From positions 39,029,029-39,093,028 of the forward strand of contig NC_068972.1 in NCBI RefSeq assembly GCF_016808095.1: a DNA stretch of 64,000 nucleotides, in the 5' to 3' direction. The DNA is from Vigna angularis (lineage: Eukaryota; Streptophyta; Magnoliopsida; Fabales; Fabaceae). Below the pieces are notes generated by a model that was given only the letters and a program-made list of their open reading frames with translations, searched no databases and was not told the DNA's origin. Position 1 is the stretch's first letter. Each line of letters starts with the position of its first letter. The position numbers were made by a program, and so were the translations under genes. Below are positions 21,716 through 33,954 of this stretch, one piece after another.

Positions 21716-24700
21716 CTAGTCTTGGCGAGGGCGCGTGAACCAGAGAGAACTGAGAGCTCGAAGACGATGGAAGTACTCAGAAATGGCCACCAAACACCTT
21801 GCTGCCTGGCGCGTGGTTAGAAGTTGCTGCAGACGGTGAATGGTTTGGTGCCTCAGATTATCAGCCTGTAATTTCATCACCCCAACACTTCAACTTTTTC
21901 CTTCTTCATTCAATTCTCACTCATTTAATAAACTAATAAATATCTTTGACTTTATTGCATTCTTTCATTCCATTCATCAAATGCACTCTTTTCGATTCTT
22001 AAATTTACTCCTTTAAATGCTTTTTAAAAACCAAGCATTCAATATATTTCATTCTATCACCACACACACACACACACACACTTCTTTTAAATAAATTAAA
22101 CAGAATTTACTTTATTTAAGGATGTTGTCGTTAAAATATCTTAAAACAATTCTTTATTTTCATCATCATTTTAATTTATTTGTTTCAAATAGAAAACGTA
22201 TCAATTTTATGTTACAGAATAACGATCAATCATACTGTATAGATTTTTCAGAGTTAGTAAATCAGTTAAACAAAAGAAAAAATGAATAGCATAAACTCAT
22301 TGTATTTTTTATGTTAGATTAACAAAAATAAAATATAAGTGCAACTTGGTTGAACACTACTGAAGATCTAATGAACTGAATTTCTTTTAGAAGCATACAG
22401 GGAATTAATACTAGAATGGTGCCTTCATTTGTTGTCTAATTGCAAATTATCCCCACTAATTTATTAACTAATATGACATATAGTCTAGTTAGCTAGTCTA
22501 ATTTTAAAACTTAGGCAAAGGAATACTTAAGAAACTTCAGCATAAGGACAATTGGATTTGGGACCTCTTCCATAAAGAGGTTGAATGTTATTTTTCTACC
22601 TTATGACACATTGGATTAATTTCTGAATTCTTTAAATGACGACAACAATAATGATAATCAAATCAATCACTCACACTAAAATCTAGGACCAACGTTTTTT
22701 CTAGTCAACTTTGTGGCTAGTAGCATTAGATTAAACAATTAAATCTTCAGTTTTTGCCCCCGCTATTATTGTTTTATTGGCACCCCTAATTAAACGTTAT
22801 CAATTAATAAAAAAATTGCAGTCAACTAAGATAAAGATAAAGAATACATCAAAGAGAGATGTAATTTTATGTAATTATTTGACAGTTTTAAAGGGTTGAA
22901 GAAAACAAAATTCTTTAGTAATAGTTAAACAGAAACTACAAATCGGTCAAACTGAGACACGGATTAATTAATGGGAAAGGTTTCTTGTGACAAAATCTAT
23001 TGTACAATGATGATGATGATGTTGTTGTTGTTGGCTACCTAAGGATTCCTCCGGTTTTTTATGTTGTTATTTTTTTATTGCTTACTTTACCATAGTTTCA
23101 AACGTGTTCTTCGAAGACTTGTAATTAAAATCAATAATTAATCATTGAACTTAAGCATAGTTGGTGAACCGACCCAGTGACTATGAACGTCACACAGAAG
23201 TTTTACACATCTTTTTCTTTTTTTTCCTTGATTGTAATGGAAATTTCAGGATCAAACATGTTCACACTTATAAACTCATTTTAAATATTTTATTTAAATA
23301 TTCTATGGTAGGTCATGCGAGAGTGTGTGTGTGTTTTCATAAATGGCCAAAAAGAAAGCTATGGTGTGTAATATGTATGTTGTGTCTTCAAGTTACAGTT
23401 ACGACCATGACATCACATAGGTATGGAATTCAGAACGTATCTTTCCACGAGGGACCACTTTTTTCCTTAGACTCACGTGTACGTGACCAATGCTACACTT
23501 GTTGATTAGTACTAACTTAGGAATTCGATGTTAAATGCATTTATATCTATTATTATCCTCACATTTTACTCATCAAAAACCATTTTTCAATACCCTATTT
23601 ACTATTTTCTATACCAAAACTTTCAGTACTAAACTTTGTCCTATCTTTTTGTACAATAACCATAAATCAGTCTTAATCAACAACAAAGAACAACAATATT
23701 AGCTATAGGGTTTTATTTTCCTACCGCTTTCGAGCAAAACTACAAATCTATATGCTTATGATATATATACACGTGCACATACAATTTTGTTGTCACAAAG
23801 ACATCTATCTATATCTATATGTATAAATATTTCAAAAAATTTATATTAATTATTTAAGTTTTTGTTAAAATTAATTTAATATATATAGATTCGATGTAAC
23901 AACCAGATGAGAGATGGTGGTGGGACATGCATGAAATGGAGTAGGTCTCCCCATACCAATTCAAAGAGGAACAAATTCTAGTTCCTTACCTGATCCCCAC
24001 GAGATCAGTTACGGAAAACTTTGTACAAATGTTATGAGGACCACAAAACTAGTTTACCAACATCACAAAACTTACCCAAATTAAATCAACCACAAATTCA
24101 GCATGCATTCATTCATCCATCAAACATTATTAATAAGTTGTTATTTTACGTAAACAAGATTCATATATATGTACCTGTCTCGCAAAACTTTCAAGAGTGG
24201 AGAGTTTGTTCATTGCCACAGCCATCTGTCCCATGTAGTTAGTCATATTTGGAGGACACCACAGAGAGTCCGATGTTAAAGTGTCCGAGAGAGATTGGTT
24301 TAGGGCATCGAGTCCTTGTGAAAGAGCCTCTTCTGCCTCTTGTGTGGATTGTTGCAACCCACATATCCCAAGTATTTGTTGCTCCGTGAGAGGCTCGATT
24401 TGACCCAGAATAATCTAAAACCAATGCACATTAATAAATCAATAAATAAAGAAATGTTAAGTCATTGTCTAGGAGTTAGGTTCGTTTTGTTTGTATGTGT
24501 GTGTCACACAATTTCATGGTCAATGAAAGGTTGTTAGTTTACTTTGGGTTATGGAAATTAGAGGAAGTTAATTCATCCATAGGAAGAAGACAGTGAGAGA
24601 TAGAGACCCGTGTCATGCACTTTGCTATAACTCTTTTTCCTTTCTTAGTTGGTTTCTCATTCCAACCAGAAAATTCAAGTGAAAGGCATGGCTTAACAGG

Positions 24701-27022
24701 AATCAAGCCTAACTCTACCCCTTCATCATAACTTTAACTCCATATTCATTGATGGCATTAAATTCATCTCCATAAAAATTCATCCCCATTAAATCCATAT
24801 TCTCCAAGACAAGTCAATGGATTCACATAACAATCCTTCCTAGAAACAAACCTTCGCATTCGAAACAAGTGTTATATGTTTGTTTTTGTTTTGAAAAGAT
24901 ATTAATTTATTATTACCTTGATGAGTTCAGAGGGTCTGAAACCACCAATCCACATGAAGCAACGCTCGGCTGGGGTCTTCCACATGCCAAAAACAAGGTG
25001 GAATACGTCTGTTTTGGCCACTATGCTCTTCAGGTTCATTACTTGGTCGTAGTGAGCCAAACAACTGTCCACATATAACCGAAGCTCATTTTCATGGAGG
25101 TGTTCTTGCACTGCACCTCTTAGTTCGCACACTAGACGCTGGTGCTCCTCTAACCATCTCGCATATTCCACGTCAAACATTGCAGCCTCTGCAATTCATG
25201 CACAAAACTATCTATAACTCAACTCTTTTTAATTCAAATTTTTTAACTTTTACAGTAACCAATAATAATGCCAAATTTTATTAGACAATTTGCTTTTTTT
25301 TTAAATATATAAAAACTAAATTCTACAAGTTTATTCTTGTGTTTCTTTTTACCAATATAATGTGAAACAAGAAATGTGACATGAGGCTTGCTATTTTACT
25401 TCGTAATAAATACATAAGTCTAAACTGACATTGGAAATAAGTTATAACAAAAGAGTAATACGTAATATCTTAAAACTATAAAAAATAAAGTGAATAATAA
25501 TAATAAAAGTTTTCTAAAAATATGAGAGTGAAAAAAGAAGTGAAGAAGCAGAATGGTCACCTGAGCTAATGCCAGTCATAGCCATAGGAAAACCTTGCTC
25601 ACCTCCCAGAAGGGCATTTCCACCCATTAATATGCCCTAAAATAGAAACACGCATTGCTTGTTAGTGCTATCAAGTTTGAATTTGCATTATTGCAACACC
25701 ATCATGTCAAACACATTTATAACATTTTATATATGTATTAGAAAAGCTAGTTTTCAAAAGCCTAGCTTCAATATATATATTTATATATACTAAGTGCGTG
25801 TTTGTCTGTTCTAATGTATTTAAGAGAAATAATCGTTTCTTCGTCAACCTTTTGAGCATATTTTAACAAAAGGTACTTTTCCGAAAATATTCTATTCAAA
25901 GAATGCACCAAGTCTTTGCCGTAGAGAAGAGGTTCTTCCTTACTTGAGCTCTTGCACGCTGCAACTCTTGTTCTAGCTGATTAAGCTTAATTCTACTTGA
26001 CTCTAGCTGCTGAACGTACGCCTGAGAGAGACACAGAGATAGAGAGAAAGAGAAACACAAATAAATTGGTCATATTATAAAAATTTATGGCTCAAACTTT
26101 AAATAATAGAGACTCGTTGACAAGTCTTGCCTAAAATGTGCATAACCACACACAATATTTTAGAAAAAAATAATCTTTCAGGGGAATTTACAGTACCTTT
26201 TTCCTGAGCCTGCTTTTTCTTGCTGCTTCTCTATTCTGAGCAAGTCTTCTCAGTGTCTGTGCACACCGTTTTGAAACCACACATTAATTCGCCTTTAATT
26301 ATCAAATCCAAAACAACACCGTACATGAAGGAACAACAAATGTAACACAAAGAAAATTAATCATAGTTATCAACCTTAGGATCTGGTGTTTTGGGTGCTT
26401 CCTGCTCAGAACTTGAGGTTGCTCCCTTGCGATTTCCCTCTCGCTGATATAACACACATGCATATTAAACAGGTGATTAATTACTGAAGGATTTTTTTTT
26501 TCCTCAACCCTTTTGAGGGCACTGGAAGTTAAATATATAAATTTGTGTATCCAAAATAAAAACTATGCGTGTGTATATGCTGTGTACCTTAACAGCTTTG
26601 GGTGGTTCAGGTGCAGATGGAGCTAATTCGGTGTGAGGGTTGGGCTTGGTTATGGATGACCCTGGTCTCTTGGAGCCACTGGTGTGCGTGGAGGGTAACT
26701 CCATGCTAACCTAATTAACAAATAGAAAAAAATAAAATTATATTTAACTATATATATTAGAAGCTAGATAACACATGGATAATCTAGATCAGATGTACAT
26801 ATCATAGCATCAAAATTAACAAAGTACAAATGAGAGTGGGATATGATTATTATTATTATGGTACCTTGGAATTGGGTGGTGGCACTGCGTGCATAGGCTG
26901 AGATGGGAAAATATTGAGAGTTGGTGGTGGCCTCATTCCTGATGATGAGTTCTCTGTCGAAACACATATATGAATAGAATTCGGCATCATCAATTATAAG
27001 TAAATATATGTATCAAAACAAG

Positions 27023-27073
<51 letters not shown>

Positions 27074-28054
27074 CACAGAGAAATTGTGAGATGTGAAAAA
27101 CAAGAGTTATGTTTTTCAAGAGAGAAAAAAATGATTGCAGAAGAACACAAATAAGAAGCAAGAGAGGTGTGGGAAACTGTCATGCATTATTTGTAGCTCT
27201 GCCAGAAGAAGGAGAAAGCAGAAAGCATCCATGCCCTATGTGTATACTTTTTCAGTACATGTGGAGATTATGAATAAAATCAACAAGAAAACTAGGAGAG
27301 TGAGTGGGAGAGAGGATCAGTTTTCTTTTTCCTTTTTTGAGAAGTGCAAAAATGTCTCTACAACATATTTTTGGCCACCCTTTTTTTTCACTTCTCTGAA
27401 AGGATTTGGTCAAACAAAGTACTATACGGCAGATAAGATATGGATCTCCTGAAACATGCTTTTGCTGTGACCCAAACAAACCTTGCCTTAGAGAATCTTT
27501 CAAACTGAAATGAAAAAAGCAAGTGCTCTTCTTTCTCAATTTAATAAGATCTTGAAATCAGAAACAGGTTTATTTGTTCCTTTATGTAAGAGCATTTCAG
27601 AGAGAGAAAAAGCTCACGTCTTTGGTCTTGAACACTAGAAGGGTCAGCCTGACCGTCAAGATATAAAAAGAAGGCTTGATCCAATTCTCCCAGATCATAA
27701 GCTCCAGAATCTTTGCTTCTGTTGAATAATCATAAAGTAAATCAAAACAACAGCAGAAAGAAAGTAACACAAGAAAAATATACAATTGGTGTGAATTTTC
27801 TTCTAAGAAAAAATTGATAGGATGATCCCTGAGCTGTGTTGCAGAAAGTGCACTGCTTGGCTTATGATGATTACTCACAAGTAATTTGCAGGGATAGAGT
27901 GTGATGAGGAAGATGGCATCATCCCAAAAGAGATTTGTTGGTCTGGTATTTGATGATGATGAAAATGATGTGGTGGTTGTTGATGATGAAGATGTGGGGG
28001 GAGTGGTTCAAGTTGAGTTGTTGAGTTGGTGCTCTTAACACTTGAAGAAGCCAT
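21716..28054 (-). CDS. TGA10: TGA-type bZIP transcription factor, TGA9/TGA10 clade, 11 exons
   Basis: Exons: 28054-27879, 27718-27618, 26953-26865, 26710-26588, 26443-26375, 26256-26197, 26021-25944, 25636-25561, 25188-24917, 24414-24175 and 21865-21716. They sum to 1434 bp (477 residues plus TAG), and every junction is GT-AG and in phase. The N-terminus is His/Gln/Pro-rich, then GAYDLGELDQAFFLYLDGQ and TLNIFPSQPMH, which mark the TGA9/10 clade. The basic region (NREAARKSRLRKK) is exon 6 (residues 187-206) and the zipper exon 7 (207-232). A DOG1-type domain starts at about 265 (FDVEYARWLEEHQRLVCELR), and the C-terminus has the usual TRQAAR and RLRALSSLW. TGA factors bind TGACG elements. In Arabidopsis TGA9 and TGA10 act with ROXY glutaredoxins in anther development. 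The choice of TGA10 over TGA9 rests partly on the FTIP1-like neighbour. Confidence 0.92.
21866..24174 (-). other. large last intron (2.3 kb) of the TGA10-like gene
   Basis: This intron runs from a GTACAT donor at 24174 to a TTACAG acceptor ending at 21866. It is far longer than the other nine introns (about 80 to 730 bp). It contains a (CA)n run at 22059-22081 and AT-rich DNA, with no open frame I can recognise. I saw no transposon ends in it. Confidence 0.75.
22059..22081. repeat. (CA)n microsatellite
   Basis: About eleven CA dinucleotides inside the last intron of the TGA10-like gene. Confidence 0.95.
27024..27071. repeat. (AT)n microsatellite
   Basis: About 24 AT dinucleotides inside intron 2 of the TGA10-like gene, close to exon 3. 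Confidence 0.95.
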
Positions 28055-31000
28055 GATATTCTGAGAGGAGCTTAAAACCTTTGTCTCTTTGTCTCTTCTT
28101 GCTCTTTTTCTTGTGCTGCTTCTAATTCAATAGCTATGGAGAACCCATTAATGGTGAGACCGCCTTCTGGTTTTTCCTCTTAAAACCATTTCCCAAGAGA
28201 GAGAGGGAGTCGGTTATGAATTCTCGATGAATAGCTAGAGAGTAGTGTGTGAGGAAGAGAGAAAATAATAGAATTGAATGCTACAAACAAAAGACAAACC
28301 TTCTTTTCTCTTTTTTTTACACCTATCTCATTTTCTCTCTCATCTTTTGTGCTATTGCAATTTTATTCCGACACTGTTGTTCCCTAGCATTTCTCTATCC
28401 AAAAATGTCACATTTAAGTTTTGAATAATTTCTAATCGCACTAAAAACACACACAAAATTATATTTCATTCATTTATGATACAATCTTGGTTTTTATTTT
28501 TTGGTAAAGTTTCGTGTTCATTGATTAATTTACATATATAACTTTGTATTATACTCCTTTAGTAATTTTCATCAAACTATTTTTTTTTCTGAGTATATAT
28601 ACACATAGGATCGAGAAAAAAAAGTGGTTTTGTTTAGAAAATTCATTTTTGAGTTGAGAAGGATGTTCTAAGAAATGAAAGACCAACAATGGCTTTCTTG
28701 GGTAACCCTCTTATTCTATTGGTGAAAGGACAAAAAGTCTTATGTTGTGTTCAACATTTACTGTACACTTTTCCATGCAAACTTACACGTAGTTCCTTGA
28801 ACCACCTCTGCCATTGGATCATAACATAGCCAATTCTGTTTTTAATACATATTTTTCCTTACTAAGATATATCACTAATATTAATAAAAATAATAATATT
28901 TTGATTAAAAACTACAAAGAATTTTCTTAAAAATTAATAAACTCAAAAATAAAATTTCCCATACAAAGAATTCAAAAAGTATGCAAACCCATAAATCAGT
29001 GTAACAAAATAAATAGATTTTGTTATATAAATAACATAATATATACTACCTTAGCTGACAAAATATGTACCGTAAACTTCTCATAATAATAGATTATGGA
29101 GTTTTCTCTCCTTGATTTTAAAATAATATAATATAAATTTTCAAGTTAACTTTCATTATGTTTTTCTTCCACCAATAAAATCATATTTCATTTAACAACT
29201 TACTTTTTTTTTATCTTGTCACCAATCTACTCTATCTTTTCTCTATATGGATAAAGTTTTTTTTTAACAAGTGTGTCTCTTTTTTATTATTGTTAATAAA
29301 TATAAACATTAATTGCGTTAATTTTATGTACTCTGGTAATCCCTTGTTAACTTGGAGAGGTAATTAACATGAGCCGACCCTCAATGATTTATATTAAATT
29401 ATATTATTTGCAGATGTCTTCTAAATTAAGTCATTGAATAAATTCAAGAATGAAGTATATTCTCCTGATTTTTCAAAACATTTTTGTCACAAGTTGAATC
29501 TTACATGTCGTTTTTAAGGTTGAGGAATATCTATAGAATAATTACAGTCACAATAAACTAGCATGCATACGTAAGTTATCTCTACATGGTAGATACGAAA
29601 ATACTTTATTTTCAGCATTGTTCTAAACTTGGATAAAATTGACTTAAATATGTTGTAATTACAACTTCATAAATTCCCACAAAAATTTTAGAAAAAGATC
29701 TTACACTTTCTGTTTTATGGTTCCACACCTATGTATTGATACTCGAATGTAAGCGAATGTCAATGAAAAAAAAAATTGTATAAATATTATTCCTATAAGA
29801 TGCACATTTCTTTAACAAGAAAAATCATAACAAAATGCAGTAATTTTTAATTAATTAAAGGTCACTGAATGTTTTTCTTGGAAAATCAGGCTTGACTATT
29901 TAATTGGTTTAATTATTTTTAATATTAAATTATATCTTTCTATTTCAAAATAAGCCACAATATTAAAAAATTAAAGAATTTTACACACCCGACAAATTCT
30001 ATAAATCTTATAATTCTTAATCAATGAATCTTATTGAATTATTTACAATTGCAAATAGGTCTCTTTATAATATCTACAGAATAAATAAATAATAAATATT
30101 GTATAAATATAGTCAACATAAATTCAACAATAAAAAAAGAGTGGGCGGCGCGGCGAAGGCTGAAATGCTTTCAGGTGCAAACACGTGCGATGGACCGATG
30201 TGAATGTGATAAATCATGGGTTCAAAAAGTAGGTGGAAATTCAGAAAAACAAGCTTAAAATATGTTTTTTGGTTTGAATAATTTTTGTTAACTTTTAATT
30301 TTTCATAATCATAATTAATTTTAGCTGTTGTTCTCTGTAATCGGATAAAAAATATAAAGTCTAACACTATTTGTACCACTAATTTCTTGCTGTTTTTATG
30401 AGTTTTTTTTTATGATCATGCATAACTTATCTTTCGTAATCTTACAAGGTCACGTTTAATTTCTACAATAGATAATTAAAATAATTATGAAATGAAAAAT
30501 AAAAATCTAACATTGCATTTAACTGAAACAAAATAATGTAATAGTTCAAAAAATAAAATAGCTCTTGTGTGGTAATTATTTAAGATTTAATTACTTTTAA
30601 ATTTTCTAAAGCTTAACTGTTCTTGTATTATAAATATTTTAACTTTCAAAAAAAATCTTTTGATTTTTTTCTCTATTTTTCTCTTCGTGTTAGTATTCTT
30701 TTTTAGATTTGGAATGAATTGTAAGGAGTTGGGATTTTCTCTTAATGATGATATAATATAAGTGTGTATATTTAAAGCAGTAATTGAATTTAACATATAT
30801 TTATACTTTAAACTATTTAATTTTTCTGTAATGTATATGTATCCTATGAAAGATTGAATTTGACTTGTATTTTTTAAAAACTAATAATACTAGTTATCTT
30901 AGAGTATGAAAAGACATAGGCTAGGTGGTGAACTTAGAAAGTAGGGGTGCAAAGAGTGACTTATACTCTAGCATCTTCTCTATTCTCATTTTTAATTTCA

Positions 31001-31300
31001 CTTTCCTTCCTCTTGAAATTTGAGAAATATAACTCTCCTTCCTCCTTCTCTTACTTTGAAGAAATTTCAAATTCAAATTAGTTAAAAATTTTAGGAAAAC
31101 ACAAATTAGGAAAAAAAATGTTTAAAAAGATGATAAATTTTATAAAATAAATAATTAAATAGTTAAAATTTTATTTTATTTTCTTAACATTTTCAATTTT
31201 TATCATTTCAATGCACCTTACTAACAAATACCTTTTAACATCCTATTTTACACAAGCAACTTTTAACACTCATTATATAGTCTTTAATGAAAAATTCAAG
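28055..31300. other. 5' region of the TGA10-like gene, then AT-rich intergenic DNA
   Basis: The first 250 bp upstream of the ATG (28055-28310) are rich in CT on the minus strand, as in many plant leaders, and probably hold the 5'-UTR and core promoter. I could not fix a TATA box or start site. Beyond about 28.4 kb I see only AT-rich DNA with no gene. Confidence 0.55.
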
Positions 31301-33954
31301 ATTACTTACATTTACAATAAAATAGAACAGTTACAAGAAACAAAATAACCATAAATTAAAAACTTTACATAAATCTACATTTGATACAAATCATAAAAAT
31401 AGATTGATCGGTCATACAAGAGGATTATCAACCGAATGGTCCTACAACGGTGTATTACACCGAACGGTCCTATACTAAAAAAAACAAAAACAAGCACAAG
31501 ACCGAACGGTCTTACTCTTATAGGAAACTCTCCTCTCCTGCCAGCGCCTGCTCCAGAATATCTTTTGCACACTCTGCTCACACCCAAAGGGTGACCATTG
31601 CAAGGACAAGGACGATCGAACGGACGACATGACAAGACAGGAAAATAAGGGTAAGCTACTGTAATTTAATTAACTATGTAAATAGATAACTCGCATAAAT
31701 CTGATATAAATCAATAAGTCCATCTTGCAACAACCAATCATACATTTCCAACCATAATCATACAACAATGCATGCAATGACTGTTCACTTTACTCTAACT
31801 GTCCGGACTGTATGAATTCTGTAGCTACGACGTTCTTGCACTCATGAAAAGGTAATCTGAAAAATCATCAGAATTACCATAGCTGGAAACCCAAGCCGCC
31901 ACACGAGGTTAGCCCTTCATCCCTCACTGTAGCTGGAAACTCAAGCCTACACATGAGTTTAGTCCAATAGATGGAACTCCAAGCTATACGCAACCAGTCC
32001 TCTGTTATTCTCACCACATGCGCCACCATTCTCTACTTGAGACTCGGTGACCATTAGAATGTCAGGATGAACGACAACTTAGTCTGACCATATTCATATT
32101 TTACAATTTCATAACCATTTCTGAGATATTCCTCCTTGGAACACTCGTTCATATCCATATAATACAAATGACATCATACTTCTTCATATCCATACTATTT
32201 CATTCATATCACATTTTAATACCATACCTCATTAACAACATATTTCCTCATTCATCACATCTTTAAATAAATATCACACATAACAGTAAAACAATAGTCC
32301 CACCTTGGAAAAAGACCAAACGTGAAAGATCAACATAATCTATGAACAAGACCGAACGGGAGAGCACTCCCAATACGAGAACATGACCGAGCGGTCATTT
32401 AGAGAATAAGACTCAAGCAGGAGTCGAACACTTGAACTTATATCATGCACTTATGATTTAGAACGAACAATATTGGCTTAGACCGAACACTATTAACTTT
32501 GTACAAGTACGATATCGAGCATTGGAATGAGAACGAGCGCTCATAAGAGACCACACAACTCAATAATACCGATCGCTAACACTATCATAAATATTAGTAC
32601 AAAACCGAGCACTATATCAAACGAGCACTAGTCCAAGACCAAGCACTTACCAAGAACGAGCGCTAGTACAAGACTTAGCACTATCGAGACCGAGCGCCAG
32701 TACAGGACAAGCACTACCGAGACCGAGCACTACTAAGGCCGAATGATCATGAACTGGGAGAACTCCAAAAAAAACTAAACCCAATTAATAACAGAGCGCA
32801 GAACAAGGCCGATCGGCCAAATCAGCGCATGATCGAACGGTCAACAGCGAATCCTCAGTTTTCTGCATAATTCTGTAGAAATTTCTGCAGAATTATGAAT
32901 ACGTCAAATTTTACCAAAACTAAACCTTTTTCCAAACTTCTAATCTTCCAAACATGAATCCTACACATCTATACACTAAACTAAGAATACCTAAACCTTT
33001 CTAACATCATTTAGAGAGTTTCATCTCAGATTTGAGAGTCAATTCTGCAGAATCATCAACTCAAGGATCGAAAATCAGATTTCCTACTTGTTGTATAGTT
33101 TTAAGTAACTCAAGGGTTCTAACAAGTCTTATACCACTTACCCAGATTCTCTATACCGACCACACTTACAACGAACATAATTTCTCCAATTTCACTATCT
33201 CACTTCTTCACAATTCACTCGGCCATGAACCAGAAACTCAGCATAAAGACAATCAACATGAACACAACTATTTAACAGTTCACACCAACTCAACCGAATA
33301 CAATTCATTAAATTTTTACATTCATACAAAATCAACCAAATCAATTTCATATAACATAGACTATTCAATCGCCACAAAATCCAATTTCTTACACATACAA
33401 AATCATTAAACAACATTCACATACACCGTAAATTCATCAATTAAATTAACTAGCTTCCCTTACCTCGAATCCAATTGACCACTTTTATATGTTTCAATCC
33501 AAGAACTTCTACAACAACCACAATTTCTGGTCGATGCAGCGAAACCAATCCGAAGAAACCAAAAGATAAAAGACTCATGAACAATGCAAGAACACATGCA
33601 AGCCGATCAATGCTTGCATGCACAGAAAACACAGAGAATTCACAGGAAGAAGGTTTGGACCTTACCAACTTCAAGAGAGGATTTTGATCGGTGAATAATG
33701 AAGTCCTTTATACCATAAGTGCTCAAGCACCAACGGATTGCTGATCGGAAGAAGAAAGAAGGAGAAAATTTAGAGAGAAGATGGAGAAATATAAGAAAGA
33801 AAATAGAGAGAAGAAAGAGACTTGAGTTTTTAGAGAGATATAGATTTATGAGAAAATGAGATGAGCTGTGGTTTAAGAAATTCTGTAAAATGTTCACTTT
33901 CTTGTTTTCGAGACATCTTCCCCTTCCTTCTAGATGCATATTTAGGGTTTGACA
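31300..33954 (-). repeat. long LTR-like repeat (copy 1) with CCGANCGG motif array
   Basis: Read on the minus strand, this unit starts TGTCAAACCC at 33954. It carries a pyrimidine-rich stretch, and further on blocks shared with 48.2-50.84 kb: GTCCGGACTGTATGAATT near 31800, ATGTCAGGATGAACG near 32060, ATTCCTCCTTGGAAC near 32130 (plus-strand forms), and a TGCTCACACCC...ACCATTGCAA block near 31580. Between about 31400 and 32850 there are a dozen or more copies of a motif close to ACCGAACGGTC or ACCGAGCGCT. It has no gag or pol. It looks like a solo LTR or LTR fragment. The end near 31.3 kb is approximate. Confidence 0.6.
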
